64,000 bases of DNA. Source: Lanius collurio. Its lineage: Eukaryota > Chordata > Aves > Passeriformes > Laniidae. Shown here piece after piece: positions 33,501-50,324 of this stretch. The stretch spans positions 6,735,233 through 6,799,232 of the forward strand of contig JACBWW010000044.1 in the NCBI GenBank assembly GCA_020086605.1. Direction: 5' to 3'. Numbering within the stretch: the first letter of the stretch is position 1; each line of letters starts with the position of its first letter. Under the pieces are notes generated by a model, which did not search any database, was not told the origin of the DNA, and worked only from the letters and a program-made list of their open reading frames with translations. Position numbers and translations under genes: made by a program.

Positions 33501-36500
33501 CTGAACACCAAGTAAAGTCAAATATTAATGTCTTTACTTCACTGTGCAAGAGGCCCAAGTATCCAAATGTGGATGTAATTTTTCATTTACACTTCATGCT
33601 TAATGCCTTCCTCACTGATTCCAAGGACAAAACGCTTTCTGTTTCCATGTTGGGTCCATCAGTAACACAGGACACCCTTCATTTGATGCTCTTGAACCCA
33701 AAGCAAATAGCAAATAGCATGTTGGAGAAATCACAGCTGTGCAGGTAGAGAGTTCCACCACCTACAGCTGGAAACCTCTTCATCATGGTGACTAATTACC
33801 CCTTTACAACACAAACCCATTGTTTGCTCCTTTCCTGCAAAGCACAGAGCAGTATTCCTGCCTTAACAGATTTAGGCAGAGGATTATTTTCAGCCCTGGT
33901 ATCCAGGGGGCTGTTGCCACATGGCCAGAGGGTATGAGGACTGACCTTTGACCACCAACAGCTGGAGCAGAAGAAATTTGTAAGAACACAGATTTTAAGG
34001 ATGATGGTTTTGAAGGTGGGAACACTACCTACACTTCAAGCTGCTGGCACATGAGGTTTTCTCCTTGAGCTCTCAGAGGCTCACAGAGATCTGTGATAGC
34101 TTTTCATCCAGAGACCCAAGACTTGGGATGGAAGGAGAAGAGGCATTCTCTAATCAGAAATCCTCTGTATCTCTTTGGTAGCTTGAACATGTTCTCAGCC
34201 ACACAGCTCTCCTTCTCTTGTGTGTAATTTGAAAAGGATTTCACCTGCCTGACAGCAGCATTAGCCCTGTTTTACAGGGAGCAAGCAGAAGAACATTCTG
34301 GATGAAGTGATTCCATCTGAAACATTTTTAGGGCTGCTTTGTGCTGCTGAAGTGGAATTGGAAGCAGTGCTCTACAGACCTTTGGGAATGACATCCTTTC
34401 TTTTCCTTCAGTGTACCCATTCTTTCTACAATAATTTACACTTTCTACCTTACAGTTCTCAGCTTTCCTGGAATAAATCACAGCTCAAAGATCCCTCTGT
34501 CCAGAAAATGCTTAGAATGCTATTAAGAAACAGGGATAAACACGCCTGTGTGATCAGAGTGCTCTTCTTATGGAGTTTCTTGCACTGCCTAGCAACTCAA
34601 TCATCAGAGCAATCCTCAGAAATTGACCACAGACCTGAGTCCCCAGTCTCATCCCTGAGTTGAACAGCTTTTCCAACACACAAAGGAACAGAGCAGGTCT
34701 TACATTTAATTATTAGCACTCACACAGGGACCATCAACAAAAATATTCATATTTTTGAGCAGATTCCTAAGTCACAGTTTCCTTTCACTTATTCCCTTGT
34801 TGAAATGAAGAGAATAAGCTGTCAGCAGTGGACTGTGCACTTGTGTCCAGATTGAAGCTGCTCATTGACTTCAGTGCAGCTGTCAGGTTTTATGCCAGCT
34901 AATGACCTCGCTGAGCTGGATTCAAAGTGACAGAATCTTAAGAAAATCTGTCATTATCCTGGCAAGGAAGGAATCAGCTCCACTGACGCTTGTGCAACAG
35001 AGAAGCAAAAGCGTTGGTTCAAATGTATTCTGCAAACACCCTCTCCTGGAGGCTCTGGGAACATCTCGGCTTCCAAAGCCTAAACACGTAGGACAGTTCC
35101 TGACCAAAACCTCCACTTCCAGAAGTTGAGCTGTGAATTTTCATCTGCTAAAATCTGAAATTCATGTGCTTCACTGTGAATAATTTTCTTTCATCTCCTT
35201 CTGCACCCCATAAATATTCACTAGTTAGTTTTCAAAAACTCTTCAGATAAGTAGGGAAAGCCCATGAACAGTTTTACATTGGTTTGTGGCTGGGATTTTT
35301 TTTTATTACTATTATTTCATTTGTGTTGGTTCTTTTTCCCCTGAAACTTTTTTTTAAACATTTCCAATTGCTTATATTTTGTCACTGGGCTATGAAAAAT
35401 CTAGTGGCTGGAAGACCACCTATATGTGTGTGTTACATAAGGCAAAGTAAAATGTTATTATTATATGTGGCAGAGATAGAAATGTCATTGTAAAACAGCA
35501 GATTTCTAAAACCACATCAGTTCTTCACCTAATGCTACCCTTCTCCAGTGATGAGTGACTGAAACTGAGCAGATTTTCAAGATTCTGCAGAAGTTCCCTG
35601 GCAGGGATCATGCTGGCAATACTGCTGATACACAAGGTGTCCATTAAACCCTGCACTTGGTGTTATACCAGGTAACCAGCACTGTCGTGGGAGTGAGCTA
35701 CTAAAATGTTTTACACCAATGTTTTTCCTCAGAGATTGTTGTAAAAGTTAGGAAAGCATTTTCAGCCAAGTTCCTCCTTTCTATACCCTATTTAAATTAA
35801 AAAGCTCTATTATAGGTGGTGGTAAAAGCTGAATCCACATTAGCTCTGTCACTGCAGTGAGTGTCACTGGTACTGCACTCAGCTACTGAATTGCCTTTAT
35901 CTCATTCCCCTCAAAAAAATAGAATTAGTGATGAAATGCATCTCATGAGTTGAGATCATGATTAGAAGTGCAGTTCCCAAAGCAGTTTTGCACCAGTCCC
36001 ATTTCAAGAGCCAGATTCAGTGAGGCAGATGCTGCACCCTATCAATCAGGTATTTCAGATTTCCTAGTAACATCATTGCTTGTAGAAAATAGCCACAATT
36101 TCCCTTTCCAGCAGTTGCTCTGTTTAGATCGTCTCCTCACAGGTCTGAGCAAGTTCAAACTCCGTAGGATTAGAAGGCAATATTGTATTGCAGCCTTTTT
36201 TGGAGCTGAGACCATAGTTTTTCTCTACTGAACATCTGGGGTTCTTAATTGCAAAGGTCAGAGGCAAATGACTGTCATGCAAACCTCAAAATGATACAAA
36301 ACGAAACCAGGACATCAAGGGGGGAAGTCCTTGAGGCAAATCATTTGGCTTTGTAGCACTGAAAAGTCATTAAAAGCCAGAATCTGCTAGAAAGACCTCA
36401 AAACCCCACAGTCCCACAGCCTCGAGTGTGCCAAGGTTAACTGCTGGCAGCATCTCATGCATTTTCAGTTTTAAATCCCAACCTGCACAGGAGATTTCTG

Positions 36501-37974
36501 GGCCTGTTTCCTTTCAAGTTGGCATCTAGTTGTTCTCCCCAGCTGACAGTATTGAGTGCAATGGCAATAGATTGCATAAAATGGAATGTGCCAAGTTATG
36601 CAAAACCCTTGTCATTCAGGATTTTGTTTTCCTGCTTCTGCTGCTGTGGTTTCATCACATTGGTGTTTATCATGTTGGTATTTTCATGCATAATTGGCAC
36701 CCCAAGTCATAGATGTATGCAGATGCCCAATTCATCTCAACATCTTCCCAAATAAAACAAGTTCTCCACTTCCCACTCACCAGATGTTTTAACAGCAGCA
36801 GAGAAAAACCAAGATCTGGAAGGGGCCAAGGCAAAGGAACTGGTAGCTGCAGTGTTTGCTTTCAGCAGCAAAAAGCACAAACATCATTTGTCTGGGAGTA
36901 CCGTGTTATGCAAGGCACAGAAGAGCTGAGAAGTCCCAGAGCTTTTCCTGGCACTGTCAGAGAAGCTGGATATGCTGTAAAGCTCTTAAGTGCCTTAAAC
37001 ACTACATGGCCTCCCTGTCTCAGGGCTCAAGTGACCCAACGACCATTTCACCTCCTCAGGGCTTGGCAGCATTCACATTTCCCCTTGTTTTCTTACACAG
37101 TGTAAGACATCATTGCCTCATTTCTTTCCTTACTCATGGTAGGTTTTCTTCAACAGTGAGACTTGTTCTTGGAAATACTGGGCACAATCCATGTGTTGGA
37201 GAGTAGACACTGTCCTGAGAGGTCACTGGGACAGCAGTGTTCACAGGGACCTTGGTTCCAGGAAAGATGCTTGCTTCCAAGGCTCCTTAGCCTTTCTCCT
37301 GTACCTTCATCCTCTACTTCCCAGCAGCGCATCCTAGTCCTCCCTCCCAAGGTTGCTGCCTTCACAGGAGATGGGACATCCTCCTGAGCCATCCATCCCT
37401 GTCCTGTGCAGCAAGATCCTCTGGTCTTGGCATTCCACAGCCCTGAACCTGTGAAATCCAAGCACTCAGTGCTCAGACCCCTCTGGCTCTGTGTCCCATT
37501 CATCTCTTGAGTCTGCCCCAAATGCTAAACCAGGTCCAAATGGGATATCACTATGTGCACCATCACAGCTTCATGTACAACAGCTTCCTCACAGTAGAGT
37601 GTGGAGATGGTTCTAAACTTTGGGGGCCACCTAAAGAATGGCCATTTGTGGTGTATGCCATAGCTTCAGGTGTAAAACTCAGTTCATCAGCACGAAATCC
37701 ATGATCTCCAGCACTTGAGATGCAAAAATAACGCTGTTAGCTGCTGGAGCTGTCACCATTTTTAGGAGAGCCACTATACCAGCAACGCTAAATAGGTTTT
37801 TAACCCCTTTTAGCTTTTAACAAAATACCAGAATACATTAACAGTTAATAACTTTTAACACAGCTACTCAAATATTGTGTTCATACCCTTGTTGTTACAC
37901 TGCCCAGGCTGTTGGTGTTTCTCTGCTCAAGCTCACAGCCATCTGCAGTTGGCTGTTGTGGCCTTCTCAGATAA

Positions 37975-38245
37975 CACTCAAAGGGCTGGTGTCTTGAGAA
38001 ACACTGATGGGTCTTCAGAAGGGAGATCCAGGATAAATTCCTCCACCATAAGGGTTGTCAGGCGTTGGAACAGGATGCCCAGGGAAATGAATGGTGAAGT
38101 TGCCATCCCTGGAGGGATTTAAGAGACATGTAGATGTGGCTCTTGGGGACATATTTTAGTGATGGGCTCAGCAGTGTTGGGTTAGTGGTTGGGGTCTGAT
38201 CTTAAGGGTCTTTTAAGTCTAAATAATTCTGTGGTTCAATGATGT
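37975..38245 (+). mobile_element. CR1-like LINE 3' fragment, different subtype
   Basis: The diagnostic order is CTCCACCATAAGGGTTGTCA, a GGCGTTGGAACAGGATGCCC block, TGAAGTTGCCATCCCTGGAG, GATGTGGCTCTTGGGGACAT, and a GGTCTTTTAAGTCTAAATAA end followed by TTCTGTGGTTCAATGAT. These blocks belong to a CR1 branch different from the other copies here. The left boundary is approximate. Confidence 0.8.
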
Positions 38246-40225
38246 GACAGTTAAAGAAATTGAAATGTCTTTATTTGAGATCCTGTGATTTTGCAATAAA
38301 TGTACCCATAACAATCTTCACATCTTGTTCAATTAATTGTCAAGCCAGGACTTCACTATTGCCTCAAAACCTCCCTCTGGGTCTAAACAAACTTTGTTCT
38401 TTCCACTTCTTACAGCCACAGATGTATGATTTTGGAGGGGTTTTGTAAGACTATCTAAGCTGAGTGCCAAGAATAGTCATGTCTGGGGATGGATCTGCAG
38501 TTGTTGCATTCATTTATTTTTAATCGTACTTGAGTCACCAGCAAACCTCCAGGTGTTCTGGATATGAAAATTGTTAACATTTCCTAGAGCCCTTTACTTG
38601 CTTTTTGCTGTGACACTACCTGAGCTTTGAATGGAGAAACAGTATACATACAGAAGCAGAGAATCCACGTAGTAGAACCTACTCTAATTTCAACATCTCT
38701 TTCTTCCAATTAGCTGGTCTTTATATTTCCGTTACTGGTATAAATGTAAGTAACTGCATCCCCTGAATTACAAGCTTAAAAGAAAATACATAGAATCCAT
38801 TCTTGATTCTTCAAATGCTGATTTTTCAGACTTCATGATTTCTCCGAAGCCCTAGGCATTAAGATTCTGTTATTGGTTTATAGAAAACAGAAAGACTCTT
38901 TCAGTATAGGACTTTTAAAATACAAGAAACACAAAAGAAAGAGAGCATGAGAAACAGAAAAGATTAGAAAAAAGAGACAGCTAATAGGGCAAAATTCACA
39001 GCAAGACTATGGCATTTACCTATCCTGTCAGGACACAGATATTTGTGGTTTCCATCTTGTTACATAATCTTCCCAGGAGAGGACTACAGAAGGTAAGAAA
39101 ACAGCGATGACAAGTGATGAGTCTTGTTTCCGTCCTCAAGTTTTTTATCTTCTGTTGAAGCAAGTAGCCCTTAGCAGTCTTAGAAAATCATCAGTGAAGT
39201 GCAGTTGACAGCATTTTGACCTGTCAATCCACACAGACCTTTTCCTCCTGTGGATAAGCAGCACTAAAAAGAAAACAGAAGTCTTTGAAAGACAGAGAGG
39301 ATTAAAACAACTATTAACATTTATCTTTTGTAAAAGGAGTTCATAAAATACAAAGTTGCAGCCACATAATAATGCTTAAGAAAAAGCAGAGATTGCCAGA
39401 AGCAGGTAGAGCCCTGGATGCAAGGGATCACTGAACAGCTCCCTTACACAGGCTTCCCAAGACTTCCCCCAGGCATATGGTGTTGCTAGAGACAAGACAT
39501 TAAGCCAGATGGACTTTTGGTCTAATAAGCATTCCAGTGCTGTCATCATTTGGGGTGAAATTTGACAGCATGCCCAACACAAAGCAAAGTGTGGGCAGTC
39601 CTCAGTAAAGGATTTAGGATAGAAGATTTCTGGAGGTTCAGTTTACTGGTTTTGTACCAGCCTTTCTCATTTAGGCTTAAAAATTTAGCCAAATGCAGAC
39701 GTTGGTGACAGTCTGAGGGAGAGACACTTTCCAGTGAAGTCAGACTTTCTCTGCACATCAGGTGTTGCACTGCAGTTGGCATCTCTAGGTGGGCCACAAA
39801 CTTCACAACAAACACCTAAGTTGACTTGGAAGATGCCAGTGTGGTTCAGTGTTGGGTCTTGATGGGGTTTCTGGTCTCTTCACTGAACCTGCCAAGAAAT
39901 AAACCTAAAAAATTCATCTTGACAGTGGTGATGATCTTCTTGGGACAGGGAAGGTGAACCCTACTCCAAGTTCGTTCTTTAAGCAGGTCATCTTCAGTGT
40001 CTCAAGATTTGGTCTGGCAGCAGTGTGCTGGAAGTCTCCATGAGGCATTGTCACAGCCCAGCTCCTGTTATTTATGTCTTCTGGCACTTGAATGCTGCTC
40101 CCACACTCCCAGGCAAGAACATTTCCCTCTGTGCCCACAGTCCTTCTGGCACAGCACTATGGCCAGCTCCAGATGAAGGCACACCCTTGCTTGTCCCACA
40201 GCCATCTACACCAGAACATGCAAAG

Positions 40226-40245
40226 AAAAAAAAAAAAAAAAAAAA
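40226..40245. repeat. A-homopolymer run (20 A)
   Basis: This is a plain A20 tract in intron 3, preceded by CAAAG. I saw no processed-gene copy upstream that would make it a retroposon tail. Confidence 0.9.
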
Positions 40246-41642
40246 GCCAGGGCTCTCTCCATACCCATAGACTTGTAATTAGCTACAGGACTCATTTCTG
40301 GGTTGCAACACAGGGACCACAGATCAGCAGACCATAAGGTGGTTACCACCTGCTCACTTTTCAGGTAAAAATTGCCAGAAATACGGCATTTTCGTAGCAT
40401 CCATGGCATCAGAAACACGGTCCAAAAGACCTTCTTTCTGTTCCTTTTCAGACTAAACTGGGTGACTGTGAGTTTACATCCTACCTCTGCCATTCTTAAA
40501 AAAACTACAAACACTCTTTTATCCATGGGGTCATTGAAGAGGAGACTGGGAAAGGTCTTTTTATGGCTTCATGGTGCCCTGCACTCTTCTGCTTAGATGG
40601 TAATGCAGGAGCCAGATGGACTGGCAGAATGCTTCTTGGCTTGGTCTTTGCCAAGCAGAGCATGGCCATGGTGAGATCATCTTTGCAAGCTGCTGCATTG
40701 TCCGTGAGCTTCCTGGGAAGCAAATACAGCATGACTGTTTCAGCCTTAACTCTATTTGGCTTCCTGTGCTCTGAAAGCTTGGCCTGTTGGAGGCTGTGGT
40801 GGATTGCTGAAGGCTTTTTAATTAGTGTGGCTTGGCAGCACTCGACCAGCTCAAGGAAGTGCTTGGCAGAGTGGAAGATAGTGTCTCACTCCTCCATGGT
40901 TGAGCTTGAGACTTTCCCACGAATACATTTTCTAAATGCTCCAAAGGCAAACAGAAACTGTAGAAAGAGGGGTCTGTGAAACTTGAACTGGGCTCCTTGG
41001 GGCTAGAGAACATGAAGTCCTTTCAGAAAAGTGCAGGGCACAGAACAGTGGAAAGAGTTTCTGTGTGTATAGCCATGGTTGCAGCCTGGGCTATGCAGCG
41101 GAGAGTTCTCCCTCCTTGTCACTGCCAGGGGAGACTTTTTTGGTGTATACAACCTTTCAGTCCTCAGTTTGTATGTGAGGAATGGCAGCAAAGTCTGTGA
41201 TATGGTGTCTATGCTTCTAGAAATTAACTGGGGGTGCTGCCCTTCTGCAGAAGGCTAAATTTCATCCCTAAGGAGTCAGTAAAACATATTCTGCCAAAAC
41301 AAATCCAGGGTGTGTGTCCTTTGCTGGGTACCCAGAGCCCCAGAAAGTGGATTGTAGCCAGCCCAGAAGCTTCTCATAACATTTCCTGAAACACTGTCTG
41401 TTCTAGAGACAAGTAATGCCAATAAACACCTAGATTTGGGTGTTTCATCGGGATTGTTTTTCACATTTGAAGAAAATCCTGAGAGTACACAGACAGGCTA
41501 TTTAGTCACCTGGTAAGTCTCTCCAGGTTTTTCCTGGGGGGTGGGAAGCTGCCTGCAGGGAAACACCCGGAGGCGCAGGTCCACCATTGCTGCAGATTCC
41601 TGAGGAGCTGTTGACATGCTAGGACCGAGATAGCGGGTGTGA

Positions 41643-43646
<2,004 letters not shown>

Positions 43647-43727
43647 TGAGGATTATGACAAAATTCTCAGTGACAGAGCAGAACAAAAGCTCCAGCCTTT
43701 TTCAGTGGTTTTTTTTGAGCTCTCAGA

Positions 43728-43872
43728 CCACTTGTACCACCTGTTTCAAGGCCAGGGTGGATGGGGCTTTGAGCAACTTGGTTTAGTGGAAGACCTCCCA
43801 TGGCAAGGGTTGGAACTGAATGATCTTCAAGGTCCCTTCCAACCCAAACCATGCTGTGGTTCTGTGATTCTA
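43728..43872 (+). mobile_element. CR1 LINE 3'-end fragment
   Basis: The blocks run TTTCAAGGCCAGGGTGGATG, GCTTTGAGCAACTTGGTTTA, GTGGAAGACC, CATGGCAAGGGTTGGAACTG, CAAGGTCCCTTCCAACCCAA, and a GGTTCTGTGATTCTAC end. It is a well-preserved CR1 terminus within intron 5. Confidence 0.9.
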
Positions 43873-45080
43873 CAACCCATTGCCTTGCTCAGTAGAGAAA
43901 TTATTCCAAGTGCTCTGGCAGTCTGTCTCCAGACAAGTAGGAGGCACAGTCCATTTCCCTTCTTGCCATGAAATAAAGAGGTCCCTGAAATGAAGCTTCT
44001 CTTCTGCCAGCTCACTTTGTTGAAACAACTCACATGCTCAAAACACTGTTCAAACATTCAAAATGCAGGTCTGCAGTTTCACTCTCATCTGAAGCAGACA
44101 AGTACTGCTCCCATTTTAAAGGTCAGGTCAAGATTCCCAGTGAATCTGTAGTTAATTGAGAAGGGAGCCTGCCCTGGTGCATGGACTCCTGCAGCCTCGA
44201 GGAATTAGCAAGGACAGCTCAGAAGGCAGCCTGGAAGCAAGGCTGGTGTGAAGCTGCTTCCAGCATGGATGAGCACACAGGCAGCAGACTTTAGGAACCA
44301 CTTCTGTGATAGATGGCCAGTGGCCGGTGGAAAGGACTGGTGCTTCCACTTCCCTCCCCTCCGAAGGCAATTGTTCCAACTGCTCCCACCATACAATAAA
44401 ACAACCTTCTTCAGAAACCTGATAAATCCCTTTCAGAAAGGTCTGCTCTGCTGAGGTAAAACCAAAACCTTCCACAACTTGGAATCAAGCAGATTAGATT
44501 TCAATATAGGAAAAGAAACAAACAAATAGACCCTGAACTATATGATTTTGGATGACTGGATTTCATATCCCCCAATTACAAAAGAAATAGACTGAAAATG
44601 TGGTATTTATGAATCCTAGCTGTGTCAACTCTGAAACAAATCCTTTGATGAGCAAATTTATTCAGGTGGAATATAAAAATCTCAGCAGCAAGGGAGACTA
44701 TTGCATTCTAGGAACACATACCACCTCATCACTCATTGAAAGGAGAGCCACTGTCATGGCAAATTCAGCACTTGTCTGTTTGTGAGGGTTTTTTTCTTTC
44801 TTCTCGAATTGTTTTGGGGTTTTTTAAGGAAACAGTCTGAAATTCTGAATTCTGAATTGAAAAACAAAAATACTCAACAGACTAGAAAGGAATCTCTGCA
44901 GGCAATTGGCATGCAATTGAATGTCTTTGAGGCATCAATTGTATTTGTTTAGAATTTCTAAAGTCAAACCCCAGAATCTGCAAATAGAAATACCATAATC
45001 AGAGTTACTGAATTTATTTTCACTTACACTAAGTCCTTTACCAGTACTTCAACATGGTGGAAGACAACACAGGGGCTAAA

Positions 45081-45121
45081 AACTGCATTTATTAGTATCT
45101 GGAACTGCATTTATTAGTATC
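45081..45121. repeat. 22-bp tandem duplication
   Basis: AACTGCATTTATTAGTATC plus TGG is repeated perfectly for 19 bases beginning at 45103. This is a recent-looking slip duplication in intron 5. Confidence 0.88.
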
Positions 45122-45615
45122 CCTGTCAGTGCCAGAGCAGAAGTGCACAAACTGAAAGTATAGCTCCTGGGCTTTAAATTGCTGTGTTATGACAATGAAG
45201 ATTGCTCCTGTATGTATTTACATGCATACAGCTCCTCCTCAGAAAATGCCTAGGAAGAAAATGTCACATCTGACACCACAGTCACATCCACTGCTCTAAC
45301 AATGCAAGGGGATTACAGAATGGTTTATGTGATATTGAGGCCCTTTTGCATTGCTGAAAGAATCCATGGCAAGGGCATGAAAAAGTCTGTGTTTCTAGAG
45401 AAAGGATTTATTCATCCATTGCCTCCCTTTTAAGTTTTTGAACCTCCAGTTTTGCATATTTCTTGTGTGTCCATAATAATTTTGATTTCGCCAATTCTAT
45501 TTATATTGGGTACTTTATTTTGCACAAAAAAAGGTCTTGTCTCAGCACAAGTAAGCCAAGTTTGAGCTGGTTGGCTGAAACAAGAGTGCCAGCTTGCTCT
45601 CCCATGCTGAAATGA

Positions 45616-45846
<231 letters not shown>

Positions 45847-47964
45847 TGAGGCTTTGTGCAAGCTGACATTTATTTCCCTTCATTCCTAATGGTGCTCCCA
45901 CATGGCAGGGATGGGTGGCGCCTGAAGGGAAGGAGGAAGCCTTGAGGACAGGAGGTGATGACCTCGGGAGCAGTCAGATCAGAGCAGGAGGAGCTCGTCA
46001 GGTGGAACTGTGCTGCTGAGTGAGGCACCAGAGAGCTCTTCTGGAGACAAGCAGGGCATGAAGAGGGCAGTAAAAATCCTGATCTGTCACAGTGCATGGC
46101 AAACCTGTCTGATTCCACTTGGCTGTGTGTGTATCACCATCCACAGAGAGAGGGGGAGCTCAGCACATCCCAAATTTCTAATACACCCTGACCACTTCCT
46201 AACATGGGTGGCAGCTGCCTGTACCAGAGACAGGATTTCAGGCTGGAAATGGTCTGCTGAGACACCATCTCTAAGAAGAGAGGGGGGTAGGTCTCACTTC
46301 CATGTAGATCTACGGGAAAGGGAAGTAAATCTTCATGGATGTACGTGGTATGTGGAAGTACCAAATTAGAGGAGTTATGCCAGCTCATGGCAGCTGAAGA
46401 GGTAGGCCATTATTCATGAGAAAAAGATGACTCTTACCAGAATAGCAGTTTTTCCTCAAGTTCCCCAGACTTTCAAGTGAAAAAAAAAAAAAGTAAACTG
46501 TTGAGGAATCAAAAGAGCCAGCATTGTCAGAAGCTTAAAGCGCACTTTCAGCTCGAGGTCTTCCAGAAGGGGTTGGTTATGTCTTGTCACTGGTACAAAA
46601 CAGAACTATGCTGTCTCATTCTCAGAGTGTTTAGGCAAATGCCAAACACACAATGTGTGTACCCTGAGGAAGTGGCAGCACTCTATCAAAGAGAAGCCCA
46701 GTTTCCTGGGGCTCTGACCCCCACTTTTCAGTGGTCACTTGAGCATCTCGTCTGCAAACCTCTGGCTGCTAACTAAATCACTAGAAAGCTAGCATTTTTT
46801 AGAGTTACTACAAAGCAAATCTTTATTTGGCATTGTTAATACATAATTTGTTGGGGTATTTCTCTGTGTCTTATTAAATTTTTACTTTTTCATTACAGTT
46901 GTGCCAATAGGAAATAAATTATATTTTAACATCAGATATTCATAGAGGAAAATTCACTTTATTTTTCTCCAACTTAGTCTTTTTTTCTTTCTTATTTTAT
47001 GTCATTAATTCAATACCAGAAAGCAAACTTAAACAGAAGTGTGTATTCACTTCTCTTTCTGATTTAGCTTATCTGAAGCTTGTATTATCATCTAAAAAGG
47101 GAATTGTATTTTTTAGAATAGCACTTCATTCAATGACCTCTTGTTAATCTACATTAAAACAAGTCTTTTGAATTAAATCTCAGGAAAATTACAAGGTGGT
47201 AATGGTATTAATTACCTCAACTGTCTTAAAACCCAAAACTCTTACAGCAGAGAAAACTCACCTTCCTAATAATTCCCTTATGATATGACATAAGGAACTT
47301 CCTCTGATCATCTTACCCCAGAAGATTCATCTAGGGCTGCATTCTCTGTATTCTTAGGCACAGAATAAATTCTGTGTTAAAATTATAGCTTTATTTAGTA
47401 CTGGTTTTGTCCCAGAACATGTTTGCTTCTATAAGTCTGTACAGTGAGGAGCATAGAGCCCCTGGGAGGGGCATGAGATGATCCACTGGGCTGCAGGAGT
47501 AAAGTATTAGAACCTGAATAACACCTACCTATAAAAATTGTAAATAGATGTACATATATGGGGGTCCTTGCTCAAAACATTACCAGTAGAGGTGCATGAT
47601 CAACAAAAGATTCCTCAAGGCCTCCAAAAAAGAGAGAGGAGGTGGGAAAAAAATCTGCTCCAGTCTGGAAAGAAACTTCAGATTTTGCCCTGTGAATAGT
47701 CCCATAGAATTCCTTTTTTTTTTTTCACTGTTGAGTAGGTTTTAAGTACAGGATTTTAAGGGAGGCTTTAAACATGGTGTGACAGCTGGAGGACATGTTG
47801 TGCTTTAAAGTAATTTAGTCTTTTGAGTATTACCTCTATGTGAAATCCAGAAAGAAGTGCATGTCAAGTTGCACCCAGGCTGGTTGTCTGACCATAGTCC
47901 TTATTTGATCTTCAGTTGCACTAATTCAACATGCACAACTGAGTTTTTTGTTCAGAAACCAAGG

Positions 47965-48778
47965 TCCAACAAGTTCATTCAGGTGTCTGAACTGAAGGAC
48001 TCAGTTCATGAAGTTCAGCAAGGCCAAGTGCAAGGTCCGACAGCTGAGTTGGGGCAATGCCAAGCACAGACACAGGCAGGGCACAAATACAGAACAGGTT
48101 GAGAACAGCCCTGGGGAGAATGACTTGGGCATTTGGTGGGTTAGAAGCTCGAGATGACACGGCAAAGTGCTCTGCCAGCACAGAAAGCCAAAGATGTCCT
48201 GGGCTGCACCAGTAAAAGTGTGGGCAGCAGGTCAAGGGAGGTGATTCTGCACCTCTGCTCACTCTGGTGAGACCTGACCTGCGGAGTCACATCCAGCTCC
48301 AGGATCCTCAGGGTAAGTAGGATGTGGCAGTGTAGGAGCAAGTCCAGAGGCAACCACAAAGGTGATCAGAGGACACCTCTGCTCTGGATCCAGGCTGGAA
48401 GAGCTGGGGGTATTCACCCGAAGAAGAGAAGGCTCCAGGGAGAGCTTACAGCCCTTGCAATGCCTAAAGGGGATCCAAGAGAGCTGGAGAGGGACTTGGA
48501 CAAGATGGAGTGACAGGACAAGGGGAAAGGGCCTAAAGCTGAAAGAGCTAGATCTAGATAAGATGCAAGGAAGAACTTAAAAATTTAGGTGGTGATGCAC
48601 TGGGAGAGGTTGCCCAGAGAAGCTGTGGATGTCCCACCCCTGGAATGTTCAAGACCAGGTGGGACAGAGCTTGGAGCAACCTGGCCTGGTGGTAGGCACC
48701 CCTGCCCTTGGCAGGGGGTTGAAACTAGATGGTCTATAAGGTGTCTTCAAAACCAAACTGTTCTAGGATTCTATGAGT
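47965..48778 (+). mobile_element. CR1 LINE 3' fragment, about 0.8 kb
   Basis: This is the longest CR1 copy here. It begins near AAGGTCCAACAAGTTCATTC and passes through AAGTGCAAGGTCC, CCCTGGGGAGAATGACTTGG, CTGGGCTGCACCAGTAAAAG, the GGATCCAGGCTGG-GAGCTGGG region and GCACTGGGAGAGGTTGCCCA. It ends with the usual GGCAGGGGGTTGAAACTAGA and GGATTCTATGAGTC. The early part is the end of the reverse-transcriptase reading frame, with obvious disruption, followed by the 3' UTR. No intact frame remains. Confidence 0.85.
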
Positions 48779-50324
48779 CTAAAAAGTCACTCAAAGGTCC
48801 TTCTGCAATCAAGAAGTGAGCAGAAGCAGAACACCACTTGCAAGTCTGTGTGGTTGTGGGGAAAGCTCTGCTAAGTCCAGATCTTCATTTTCCTGAGTTA
48901 TCTCACTTTTAATGTATCTCACATAATGCATTCCCTCTTCTTCATCCTCTCCTTTTGGCCAAGAACTCGCAGACTTTAGAACATGCAATTTCTTAGCTGG
49001 GAGAAATGTACTAAACTAAATAGCAAGCAGCAAACACTCTCAAAAGCACAGGTTCCCACTGTTACAGCAAGAAGCATGGGAATTAGTCTTGGACTTATTT
49101 TTATGTTGGTTTGTATCATTTACTCCTGTACAGCCCAGAAATCTCTATAATTTAACTCCCTGAACTAAGTCACAGTAGTATTTTACAGGTTGACTGAAGT
49201 GTGGACAGTGTTCAACAGAGAAGCAGATAATTCTTTTTTTGAAAAAGCCCCAGCTTCTCAGTGTGTAGTCTTTCACATGGATTATATACCAAAGTGAGAC
49301 CCAGCAACTGCCTTTTGACAGCAAGAGTAAGGTTTTGCATTCTTCTGTGTCCTTTAGATAAATTTGGTCTGTGTCATGCTGCACCTGTTGACCAAGAGAA
49401 ATGACCCCAAAATGGGAATATGTGTAGGCGAGATACTGATCAGTATAGCCTTTAAATTGGTGGAATAGCCATCATCCGTTTTTGCCATTACCTCCTCAGC
49501 TGTACCTGATTCTTACCCACCTGCCACTCCTGTCCACTGAAGTTAATTTTTCTATAGATTTGCTTTGAGAGCCATCTTCCAACTCACCATTTTTTACTAA
49601 TATTACACTGGGAAATAATATTTCATGTGGCAGAACTCACTGTTAGCTCTTCCCATCTCTCTCTATCTGAGCACTTTGCTCATTCTAAACTGCATTTCAA
49701 AACAAAGTTGTCCTGGAAAGAAATTATTCAGCCTGGGGCTGGAAGATTTGCAGTGACTCTTCAAGCTAGGAAACCAATAAAGATGAGTCTCAAAGTGCAG
49801 AGGTCAGACGTGCTTGACTCTGCTGTTTTGTATGAAGATGTCCAGCAAAACCTCTTACCCAAGGCATCTTACCCTGGCCAGAACCCACTGGATCATTTAT
49901 GGGGGACGCATCTAACTCAGGCTTGGAAGGAATACTGCAGTGAATTGCACTTGACCCTCTCCACTGCAGGCAATTGTGGTCAGCAGTGGGTGTTCTTGGG
50001 GAGTGCTAGCCTCTGGCAATATTGCTTGAATATTCTTGATTTAAAATTGTCATGTTGTAGTTTCAAAGGAATGCCTTTGTGGTAAAATTGCTGAGTTCCC
50101 TGCTTAGGGCAGAACACGGTTGCAGGAGGGATGAAGGATTGACAGAGTTATATTTTTACATCATATCTGGACATAACAATGTAATTTGGTTTTATTTTGC
50201 ATACAATATGCTCAGCCCTCCCTCAACCCTACTGTTATTTTCACTGATTCCTCTTCAGAAAGAGCCAGTCTCTGGGGACTTGCCCTTCCATCCCATTAGC
50301 CCCACCCAAGCTCAGAAGGGACTG

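Noticed and set aside
47857..48819. Several overlapping + and - frames
   Set aside because: They are produced by the CR1 3' fragment and are not host genes; no intact reverse transcriptase remains.
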